Assembly: GCF_029931775.1 (NCBI RefSeq)
Contig: NC_079314.1
Span: 71,849,879-71,913,878, forward strand
Source: Euleptes europaea
Taxonomy: Eukaryota; Chordata; Lepidosauria; Squamata; Sphaerodactylidae
Reading direction: 5' to 3'
Length of the DNA: 64,000 nt
Made by a program: the position numbers and the translations under genes. The notes below the pieces were generated by a model. It was not told the origin of the DNA. It did no database searches and worked only from the letters and a program-made list of their open reading frames with translations. Positions 50,401 through 62,400 of the stretch are shown here, piece after piece; position 1 is the first letter of the stretch; the number at the start of each line of letters is the position of its first letter.

Positions 50401-53400
50401 GAGGACAAATGTCTCCGTTTTTATCCAGTCCATCACAGCTTGAGTCTCTGGTTGAATTGTGTAAGGATTACTGATGAAGCCATCAGGAAAATTCCTGTTC
50501 AGATCTGCCCCATTCTTATTGTTCCTTAAAGAGATACAATTGTTATTATTACTATTTAACCTCTCTGAGACATTAACATTCAAGTAAATTGGTTTAAGAC
50601 TGAAGCTGTGTGTGTTCTGGGACCAGGTCTTTTTCAGAATGCCCCTAGAATACTGCTGGCAACTCAGACACTGTTAAACTGTCTGTGTTATATTTCCTAG
50701 TTTTGAGGTATATTAATTTCTCTTAACAATCTGGCTAATATAATTATTTATTTTTTTGAAAATTTTATTGGTTTTTATAATATAAATTTTCCATGTTAAC
50801 AAACAACAATATACGTAGTATTAAAAACTAAATCATAGATAATGTTGTTATAATTGTTTAAGTGCTAAATAAAAATAAAAAATAAAGGAAAATTTATTGA
50901 CTTCCCCATCACCTCCGTCCGCCTCTTAATAAAGTATTCTATCCCATCGTGATATGGTCTGATCTTAATTATTCTTATATCTCAATTAGATTTCAATCAC
51001 ATTATGCTATCAATATAATTGATTACGTTTCTTTATGTTAACAATGTCAACTAGATCAGATTAAAAGGTACTTTTCCATTTTCCCCAGTCCTAGTTCATA
51101 TTCACAATATTTCATCCAAGCCTCCCATTCCTCCATAAATTGAACATTGTCTTTTTGATTTGAGATAGCTGTAAGTTTTGCCATTTCCACCAGTTCAAAC
51201 ATTTTCATAGTCCAGTCTTTTTTCCCAGGAGTGTCTGCCCCTTTCCATTTTGCTGCATAAAGCAGTCTTGCAGCTGTAGTCGCGAAAATCAAAAAAATCC
51301 TGTGTTTTAACAAATCATCAGGTATCATACTTAATAGCATCATTTCTGGTGTTTTGGGTATATTTTTTTGTACTATTAGTCTTAATTCATTATAAATCAT
51401 ATCCCAAAAGTCCTTAGCTTTGTCACAAGTCCACCACATATGATAAAAAGAACCAACTTCTTTATTACATTTCCAACATTTAGGGGATGTCACTTTGTAG
51501 ATCTTTGCAATCTTCTTAGGCGTTAAATGCCATCTATACATCATTTTATAGATATTTTCTCGAATTGACTGCGCATTTATTCCTTTCAGATCTTTCGCCC
51601 ATAGTCTTTCCCATTTGTTTAGGGCAATATCATGTCCCACAGTTTGAGCCCAATTAATCATTGTTGGTTTGATTATTTCCTGCTCACAATAAATTGTTAA
51701 AAGAAGATTATACATTTTAGAAATCAGTTGAGCATTATTATCTAATAGCATCCTGTGAAAAGGCGATTTTTCTTTAGAGAATCCATTCTTCATATCTTGT
51801 GTAAATACTGATTTAATTTAATGATATTGAAGCCATTGTAAATCGTCTTTAAGTAACTGAAAGTCTTTTAGTGAGCTTTTCTTTCCTTCCCATTTAATTA
51901 ACTCTTGGTAGGTGATAAATTTGTCCAATCTAAGTGGGCGTAGTGTCAACATTTCTTGAGGTGATATCCACATCGGTGTTACTGGTTCAAAAATATGTTT
52001 ATATCTCATCCATATATGAAATAAGGAGGACCTGATTATATGGTTACGAAATAATGCTTGTATCTTAATTTTACCATACCATAAATAGCCATGCCATCCA
52101 CTTATATTATTAAAACCTTCAAGATCTAACAAACGTGAATTGGATAAGTTCATCCAGTCCTTTAGCCATACTAAAGCGGCCGCTTCAGCATAAAGTTGAA
52201 AGTTAGGTAGTGCTAAACCTCCTCTAACTTTAGAGTCCACCAGATGTTTATAAGCAATCCTCGGTTTTTTCCCTTGCCAGATGAAATTTAATACGTCTTT
52301 CCTCCAGGTATCAAAGTATTTAATATGTGATATTATAGGCAAATTTTGGAATAAGAAAAGCATCCTTGGTAAAATGTTCATTTGGACTGTTGATATACGT
52401 CCCAAAAGTGACAATTTTTTATTTGACCAAATGATCATATCAGTTTTTATTTTGTCCCATAGTTTAAGATAGTTATTGGTTATCAAGTCTTTATTCTTTG
52501 CAGAGATCCAGATTCCCAAATATTTGATCTTATTAGCCTTCTCCCAACCTGTGTATGATATAAATTCCTGTTGTTCTATTTCTGATAAATTCTTAAATAT
52601 TGTCTTTGTTTTTTCTTGGTTAACTTTAAATCCCGATACATTTCCAAAATCGTCCAAAGTTTCCAACAATATCTTCATTGATTGTGTTGGGCTCTCCAAG
52701 ATTAACAGATCATCCGCGAATGCTCTCAATTTGAATTCATGTTTTTTAATTTTTAATCCGCGAATGTCCTCCATACTCCTTAGCTTACAACATAATGATT
52801 CCAACACCAACAAAAATAATAATGGAGACAGAGGACATCCTTGTCTGGTTCCTTTCTTGATTGCGCAGTTGTCAGACATCGATTCATTCACCAGAATTTT
52901 TGCCTGTTGGGATGTATATATGGCCGATATACCTCTCAAGAAACGGTCTCCAAAATTTAATTTTTCCAATATCTTTTTCATAAAGTCCCAGGAGACCATA
53001 TCAAAGGCTTTCTCAGCATCCAAAAATACAAAGGCCGCCGTTTGTTGAATATTCTGGTCATAATATTCCAATGAATCTAATAAAACTCTTATATTATCTT
53101 TAATTTGCCTTCCTGGAACAAAACCTGCTTGGTCTTCATGTATAAGGTCCTTAATAAAATGCTTTATCCTATTCGATAAGACCAAAGCATAAATCTTATA
53201 ATCCACATTTAACAGCGAGATAGGTCTATAATTTGAAGTTTTTTCTGGATCTCTTCCTTCCTTAGGTATCAACGATATAAATGCATGTGACCAAGTCTCT
53301 GGGGATGCTCCCTTGTCCAAAATTGTGTTACAAAGTAATACAAAAAAGTTAACTAAATTGTCACTAAATGTTTTATAAAATAATGCAGTAATTCCATCTG

Positions 53401-56400
53401 GTCCTGGTGTCTTGTCCGTTTTTTGTTTCATTATTGCTTCTTGTATTTCCTCCTTTGTAATTGGTGCATCTATCCATTCTTGTTGGGGCTTTGAAAGGAC
53501 ATTCATCTGTATTGAATTTAAAAACTTGTCTATTTTCTTTTTTGAGATATTTTCTTTCTGATATAACTTAGTATAGAATGAAACAAATTCTTTTTGTATA
53601 TCCGTAGTTGTATAAACTGGTCCTTTAGCGGATTGAATTTTTGTTATAATATTCTTTTGAAATGAATCTTTCAGTTGGGTCGCCAAAAATTTCCCAGGTT
53701 TATTAGCATGTTCAAAGTATTTTTGTTTAGCAGATTTTAAATTTTTATTCATTTCCTCCATTAATATCAAATTTAGTTGGTGTTTAGATACAGAAATCTT
53801 CATTTGAATGCCATTTTTCTCTTCTTCATGTAAAGCCATAACCAGTTTTTGCTCCAAATTTTGTAAATCCCAAAGTATATTATTGGTAAATTGTAGTTGA
53901 GTTTTCTTCCAGGCCGTGTGTTTCTGTATCATAAATCCTCTTAGAACAGCTTTAAATGCATCCCAAACTGTATTCAGCAAAGTTTCCCCATTAAGGTTAA
54001 TTTCAAAAAAGTCTTTAATTAAGTCCTGTAGTTCTTTTTGAATCTTGTTATCCTTTAAAAGTTTATCATTTAATCGCCATCTAAATGCTTGTTTATTGTT
54101 CCATTCAAATGTAACTGGATTATGATCAGAAAAAGTTCTTGGTACAATTTGGATTTTACGTAGTTGCGTGAAAATAGATTTACTAGCCCATATCATGTCT
54201 ATTCTGGAGTGTGAGTCGTGTCTCGCTGAATAAAAAGTATATTCTTTAGCCGTTGTATTCATTGTTCTCCAGATGTCTTGTATTTCCAATTCTGAAGTCA
54301 TGGTGAAGAAGGTTTTAGGAAAGCATCCTTCGTTTTCGTCTTTTGCTTTTGCTTTTTTATCCAAGATTGGGAGAGTAACACCATTGAAGTCGCCCATCAA
54401 AAGAATCTGATCATTTGCATACTGAGAAATCAATTCATGGAGTTGTCCATAAAATTTAGCTTTTCCTTCGTTAGGTGCATATATTCCTACTACAATCGTC
54501 TTTTGCCCCAATATTTTGGTCTTGATAATCACAATTCTCCCTTCATTGTCTTTGTACAGTAGTTCAGGACTAAGGCTAGAATGAGCATATATCACAACTC
54601 CCTTTGTTTTTGTTTTAGCCGATGCAACAAATGCTTGTCCAAGCATTTGCCTATCCAGGTATTTTTTGTGTTTTGTTGCTATATGGGTCTCTTGCAAACA
54701 AATTAGGGAGTATTTGTATTTCTGTAAATATTTAAAAATTCTAGCCCGTTTGGTTTTTTCATTCAAACCATTCACATTCCAAGAAATTACTTTTGCCATG
54801 ATGTAGTAATTATTGAAGCAAAATATTCAGTCTATAACACAGTGCCTCCTTCTGCTCCCTGTGGTTCTTCTTCTTCTTCTTCTTCCTCTTCCTTTTGTTC
54901 CAGGGTTAGTCCTTTAAGCTCTGTCTTGTATTTCCTCAGAAATTTTCCCACATCCGATGGAGATAAGATTGTCATTTTCATTTCTTTGTAAGTAAAAGCC
55001 AAGCCTTGTGGCATAATCCAACGATATTTGATACCATTAGCTTTCAAAACAGACACAAATTCTTTGTAATTATTCCTCTGTGAGAGTAAATGTCTTGGTA
55101 TGTCCTTTAATAATATTAGAGGAGTATCTCCTGCTGAAACCGGACTGTCATAGTGGATCTTCATGATCTTATCCTTGATCCTAGTGTCATAAAAAACAAT
55201 CATGAGATCTCTTGGTTTAGATCTTTTCATTCTAGCAGGTAATGGTATTCTGTAAACTCTGTTGATGGCTTGGGTCAGTTCTTGTTCTTCTATTTGAAAT
55301 ACATAGGCCAGATTTGGGACTACAGTTTCTTTGTTGTCTCCCATCATATCTGGAAAATTGCACAGACGAAGGTTGGTTTCTCTAACTCTCATCTCCATCA
55401 TTGCTATCTGATCTTTAACAGCTGTCTGATTAGTTTGTATTATTTCAATCTGCTTCTCTTGGCTTGCTAATTTTTTCTTTGTATCCTTGTGTTCTTCCAT
55501 CACTTTCTTAACTGATGAATCCATTGCTTGCATGTCCGTCTTCATAGTATTCATTTGGGTCTTTACAACTTTAAGGTCTTCTGTAACCACATCTAGCTTT
55601 TGGTTAATAGCTTGAGATGCTTGGCCAAGATTTGTCATCATAGCAGTCAGCTGAGTCATTTGTGTAGACATCTGTTCAAACTGTTTAGTTGTTGCCTCTG
55701 TTTGCTTGGCTAACATGTCTTGCAATTTCTTTTCCATGGTTAAGGTTTGTGTCGCTTCTTTCAGTTTTGTATAGGAAGGGCTATGTAATGAGCCAGAACG
55801 GGGTCGGGCATTTACATTGAAGTAAGGCTGGTAAAATACATGTCCTCAATCAGGACCCTCTGATTAGTTGTTGATAGAGAATGCTTCAATGATCAGCTTA
55901 ATAATTTTTTCGCTTTGAAAAGACCCCTATTTCACTTTAAAATAGCTTTTTAAAGTTTTGAAATACCAGTGAGTTTTGCCGGCCGCTCTAGGTCGGATCA
56001 ATCAGGAAGTATTCCGGAAGTTGATTTCGCCGTGGACCTTCTACCGCCTCTTCTCGATGGTTGTTCCCTTCAGGAACTATTTCTATGTTGCTCGAGTGCG
56101 ACGTGTATCCGGTCCTACGAGTTGCTTCCTGTTGTTGTAAGCCAGATGATAGAGAGGGTGGTATAGAGGGTCTTCTGGATTAAGGAGTTCCTTGCTGCAA
56201 ACGTGGCTGGAGGACCCCTTTTTTTTTTCTTCTTCCACCGGAAGAAAGAAGTTCACCCTCCCCTTCCCTCAAAAGTACTTCTCATTGGTGGAGATTTTAG
56301 TCCATCTTATAGGCGTCTTTCTAGCTCTTTGTTTTAGTTTAAGCTGATCAACCTGATAAGGCTCCTGCCTCTAATCCTGATGGATTTTATAGGTCAAACT

Positions 56401-59400
56401 TATCCAGTTCGATTAAGGGAGGGACAAGGATGCTGAGAATGTCTTCATCTACCCCCCGGTTATTCAATAACATCAGTAAAAGACGAAGGGTTCTTGCGTA
56501 CTCACTTGAGCGTCTAGAGGTGAGGTTCTTATCTTAAAGTAGTCCTTATGGTGGTTATAAGGTGGTGGAGGGTAGAGCCTTATGCCGAAGTTGCGTTTTG
56601 GCGATTTCTTCCCTTGGTGCCCTCGCAGGACCGGCATCCAAAACTCCGAGGGACTTAAAGAAGCTCCCTCAGAGTATTTGGGAGGTCAAACTGCTTTTGC
56701 GGGCTGCAGGGAGTTCCTGCTATCCGACCCACTTGCAAGGATCGGGTTGGGGTGCATATAGCATCCCAGAATTAACGCAAACTTGGATTTCCCCCAGGAC
56801 AGCCTGGGGAAACGTGGCACTCACCCCAGCGGCACCACCGGAAGTCTCAACAATCTGGCTAATATAATTAAAGGTGGTGTTATAATATGATTATGCCTAC
56901 AGGGAAATGAATATTTAGATCAACCTCAGTGATAATAAATATTTTCTCTAGACATGTTATGTCCCAAATTGTATTTCACAAGTGTGCAAATCATAAGCTT
57001 TGAGCCAAACTGCAAGGGATGGCAGGCACAGGTCCATCCTGTGGCCACTGATGCCAGAGCCATAACTAGCTAATTCTGCACCCAAGGCAAAAACATAAAA
57101 TTGCGTCCTCCTATACTTTCATAGAAGTTATTTTGGTTAAAAGGTAAATATGTGAACAACAAGAATAATAACAACAGTGTTTATTTTAGTCATGAGATCT
57201 ACATACACAATCAACCAATGCATAAGTGACTATTTAACTTACTAGTTAAAAATACAAAATTAAACTACATCAAGTATGGTCATTTTTTACAACTGCACTG
57301 TTGACATTAAATTAAATTAATATATATTTTTTATTTTTAAAGTCTACTTATCGCCTGACAACCAGGAACATTAAAACACAAGTGGGCTAGAACTGATGAC
57401 GTGAACTATCTTAACCGTTTCTATTTCAAACTTTATCTGATTCCACTTTGCAACCAAACACTATTCTCAATAAAAGTGGAGAGAATAGGGGAGCAGACAG
57501 AACGGAACCACGTACATACACAATACCACATGAAGTGTGAAATTCGCAATGCTTCGTTGCAGTGCGGGCAAGTGCCCAGTGAAGCTGGTAGGACAGAGGG
57601 CTGCAAATGGTGGGCAAAGCCAGAGAAAATTAACTCTGACTTTGTCTCCATCCTTGTCCCTTGCACACTAAGAATGCTCAAGCATAAGTAATCCGTTTCT
57701 TAACATATAACATGTAAATGAACTTAAGAGCCTTTTACCTTGGTTCAGTAGGCTTGTGTGCTGTCATACTTGTTTCTCTTAAGGGGAAAATGGTGTTGTC
57801 GCCGCCACCCCTTCCAATCACCTCAGTTCATTACCAGCCCCCCAACCACTTAGTAATAACTGCCAGTTAGGCTTCTCTCTCAATTTTGTACTTAATGATT
57901 GTTATACATATAATGGTAATAAGCTTTGTTAATTTAAAAACAACAACAACACTGCAATGCTATGCATGCTTACTTGACTGCAAAACCTACTGGACTCAGT
58001 TTACTTCCAAGGTCCAAGTAAATAATTATGACTGGATTGATAAACCAAAAAGAGTCCAGGGTAGGGGGAACTCTTTCTGACAGTGGAATCCTATGCAGAA
58101 TTATTCTAATCTAAGCCCATCAGACTGGATAGCCCAGTCTAGCCTGATCTCATCAGATCTCAGAAGCTAAGCAGGGTTGATCATGGTTAGTATTCGGATG
58201 GAAGACCACCAAGGAATACACAGAGGCAGGCAATGACAAAACTACCTCTGAATGTCTGTTGTCTTGAAAACCCCATGAGGTAGCCATAAGTCAGCTACAT
58301 CTTGAGAGGGGAAAAAAGCCATTAATTTCAGGAGCTAGGAATTTTAGACAGGAGAAGTTTACATAGGAATGCACTGTAACGATCTTACGTCGTCTTCTGC
58401 AATATTCCAGCCAAAGAAATAAGTTTCCTTTAAAAAATCTTTATAGATTGTGTATGTTTGTGTACTCATTTGCCTGCTTTTATGTTTGTTTAAAGAAGCC
58501 TACCATCTCACGGGCAGATGACAAACTAGTATTACTACTACTGTGCAAAAGAAGGATTGTGGGGAAGATGGGGTGGTGGGTGGTTGGCTGTTCCTGGAAA
58601 GGTTCTGCAAGAGAAGAGAAATGGGGGAGACCCATGGGGGAGAAGGACAACAGTGGAGGAAATTGTTTTCTAAAATGAGAATGCACAAAAAGATTGGCAA
58701 AGAGGGTGTGAAATGTTCATGAAATGTGCAGGAAGACACCAACTGGAGAGAGGCTGTAAAAGCCAGAAGGCCGCTCCTGGCAGGGAGCTGTTGAAGAAAG
58801 GGGGGAATACCCAGCTTTGCAAAAGCACACCACTGCAAAGCCGCGCACAGACAGGGAGCAGTCCCTTTAAGAGCTGACTCACCCCCTCCAAGTAAACTGC
58901 AACAACGGTGCAATCTCCACACACACACACTGCAAACTGCAATCTGTCCTTCACGCCAGATCAGCAAGCAGAGAGGACTGCTGCGTTTTCAGGGGGAGGG
59001 ACTCAGAAGCTCAGCAATTCACTGGGGATGTATAATTAATCACAAGGTACTCCTGGAATTTTTTTTTTGGGGGGGGGAGTCCCCATGCATATGATTTTTG
59101 AGAATTTGGATCCAAAAATTGTGTCTGCAGAGCAACAAACCAAACACAAACTTCCCCTGCATAAATGGCCTCAGTTTGATTAAGGAAGGAGCTGGCAGCC
59201 TGCAAGCCCTGAACTGATAATAACAACATAAGAGCCCGGCTGGATCAGACCAGTGGTCCATCTAGTCCAGCATCCTATCTCACACAGTGGCCAACCAGTT
59301 ACCATGGAGGGCCAACAACAGGGAAAGATCAAGGCCTTCCCCTGATAATTGCCTCCTGGCATTAGTAATCAGAGGTTTACTGCCTCTGGATGTGCTTCTT

Positions 59401-62400
59401 TAGTCACCATGGCTAGTAGTCACTGAAAGACCTGTCTTCTATGAATCCGTCTAATGCTCTTTTAAACTTGTTTATGCTTGTGGCCATCACTACATCCTCT
59501 GGCAGTGAATTCCATACTCTAATCACTTGCTGTATGAAGTATTTCCTTTTGTCAGTCCTGAATCTACTGCCCATCAGCCTCATTGAATGTCCTTAAGTTT
59601 TAGTATTTTGGAAGAGGAAGAAAAAGTCCTCTTGGTCTACTCTCTCTACTCCATGCATAATTTGATAAACCTCTACCATGTCCACCCTTAGTTGTCTCTT
59701 TTGTAAACCGAAATGTCCAACTTTTCAGCTTTTCCTCATAGGGAAGATGCTCTAACCCCCAATAATCTTGGTTGCCCTCTTCTATGCTTTTTCCAGTTCT
59801 GCAATGTCCTGCAGTGACCAGAACTGCACACAGCATAAGAGGCATTATATTGGCTGTTTTGTTTTCAGTCCCTTTCCTAACCCCAGCACAGAGTTTGCCT
59901 TTTTCACTGCTATCATTGAGCTATCTACTATGACACCAATGTCTCTTTCCCTCTCAGTCGCAGCAAGTTCAGACCCCATTGGTATCTATTTGAAGCTGGG
60001 ATTTGTTGTTCCAATGTGCATCACCTTACACTGACCTACATTGAACTTCAATTCCCCCACTGTCGCCCACGTACCCAATTGGTGGAGATCCTCCTGGATC
60101 TCTCTACAGCCATCCTTGGTTTTCACCATCCTTAATCATTTAGTGTCTTCTGCAAAACTGGCCACTACACTGCTCAACCCCAGCTTCACACCATTTGTAA
60201 ACTAGTTAAAAAGCACCCGTCCCAATACTGATCCTTATGGGACAGCACTTCTTACTTCCCTCCATTGTGAGAACTGTCTACTTATTCCTACACATTGTTT
60301 CCTGTCATTTAACCAATTTTTAATCCATAAGAGAAGCCATCTTCTTATCCCATGACTGTTTAGCTTACTCAAGAGTCTTTGATAAGGTACTTTGTCAAAA
60401 GCCTTTAGAAAGTCCAACTATATAAACTCAACAGGGTAACTGTTATCCACATGCTTTTTCACTCTCTCAAAGAGCTCCAAAAGGTTGGTGAGGCAGGACT
60501 TCCCTTTGCAGAAGCCATTCTGATTCTCTCTCAGCAGGCTTTTGTTCCTCTCTGTTCCTAATAATTCTATCTTTGATTACAATTTCCACTAATTTGCCCT
60601 GGATAGGCGTTAGACTAACTAGCCTGTAATTTCCTAGTTCCCCTCTGGACCCTTTTATAAAATCAGTGCAACACTCATTGCTGTCAAGACTTCTGGTAGA
60701 GCAGATAATTTTAGTGATAAGTTATGTATGAGTGTAAGTAGATCAACAATTTCACATTTCTTAGGGAACTCTCAAGTGTATGCCATCAGGATCTGGAGAC
60801 TTTTTAATTTAATAAGATTTTAATTTCCCCAATAGGTCTAGATGAATTTCATCTTTCATCACCTCAATTTGACTCAGTTCTTCAGACTCCCTTCTTGAAA
60901 AAAGTGGCTCTGGGATGGATACATGCCCTACACTTTCCACAGTGAATGCAGATGCAAAAAAAATTCCTTCAACTTCTCTGCCATCTCCACATCTTCCTTT
61001 AGCCAGCATGGTGTAGTGATTAAAAGCGGTGGTTTGGAGCGGTGGAGTCTGATCTGGAGAACGTGGGTTGTTTCCCCACTCCTCCACATGAGCGGTGGAG
61101 GCTAATCTGGTGAACTGGATTTGTTTCCCCACTCTTCCACATGAAGCCAGCTGGGTGACCTTGGGCTAGCCGCACTCTCTCAGCCCCACCTACCTCACAG
61201 GGTGTCTGTTGTGGGGAGGGGAAGGTGATTGTAATCCGGTTTGATTCTGCCTTAAGTGGTAGAGAAAGTCAGCATATAAAAATCAACTATTCTTCATCAT
61301 CATCATTCCTTGGTCATGCAAAAGCCCAACTGTTTCTCTGGCTGGTTTCTTGCTCTAGATATATTTAAAGAAATGCTTATAGTTTGTCTTGATGCTTTTA
61401 CCAATCCACTCCTCAAATTCTCTTTTTGAACACCTACATTCAGTAAGGCTTTTGTTTTGCTTGACTTTTCCTGTAAAGGAGACAAGCAGTAAGCAGTAAG
61501 CTTGGTGGGGCACTGCCTCTTTTGCCCTAATGGACCAGCCACCTCTGCTTGGTTCAATTTGAATGCATATAAATGCACCCTTTTCCTAATGTCGCAGCTC
61601 TGTGTGCCCGAGGCAGGTGCCTCACTTGCCTCACCCTCATTACAGCTCATTACATCCTCGTTACAGCTCTGGCTGATGCCATTTTAAAAGCATTTGTAGT
61701 TCTTTTAAAATTGATGAAAGACTGTGATCAGACATGTGATGTTTCAGCACCTGAAAAGGCACGTGGGGGGCGGGGGGGGCGGAGAGAGCTTATGGGGCCA
61801 CCACACACCCAGTCTGGATCAAAGCGTCGTGGCAATTTTTCAAGAACTACAAATGCTTTTAAAATGGTACACCTGTGCCCAACGTAGTTTGGCCCTTTGT
61901 CAGCTATAGGGAGATGTTCCTGTAACAACTGAATTACTCTGACTGGGGGAAAAATTGAGAAATTGAGAAACTCACAATTCTTTACAAAGTAAATGAGTGT
62001 TAAAAGAGACATGACAACCATGCATGGATTTCTCACTTGATTTTTAACTGTAAATGGCATTTGTGAAGAGTATCCCCAATTTGAATTGGTATCCATGGCA
62101 CAGGGAAGGAAATTTTAACTCTCCCTCCTCCCCTGCACTGTCTGAAAACTCCATTGCCTCTGACTCAGGGCTGCTATTTTCTCCATGGGGGAATAGAAAC
62201 ATGCCACCTTCAGACATCATGAAAAACCTTTGCTTGTGTTGGAAACAAACACAGCTTGTTGTCATACTTGCACACTTCCTCTTGGCTTTCTCCCTCACGC
62301 ACACAGCACAATTGAAGGATTCTAGGTTTTAAAAGCCTTGAATTAAGATCTAATTTGCCATGATGTCCAAAAAGAGGTTCCTAGGCAAACTGGAGTTTGT

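Larger units (their letters stand above)
50747..56848 (-). mobile_element. Full-length L1 (LINE-1) retrotransposon in a CPM intron
   Basis: A 6.1-kb element, same strand as CPM, flanked by a perfect 22-bp target-site duplication (50725-50746 and 56849-56870, starting AACAATCTGG and ending ATAATTA). It has a GC-richer 5' UTR of 1.1 kb (56848-55738), ORF1, a 32-bp spacer, ORF2, a short 3' UTR with CCAATAAAATTTTC and an A-rich end. The perfect duplication and open frames show a recent insertion. ORF2 has a single in-frame stop, so this copy is probably inactive. Confidence 0.95.

Noticed and set aside
52476-53048. 190-codon open frame on the + strand
   Set aside because: Antisense to the L1 reverse-transcriptase region; a shadow of ORF2.
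58140-58220. Possible 5S rRNA gene
   Set aside because: Similarity covers only part of 5S, has many changes and continues into a SINE body shared with other copies.
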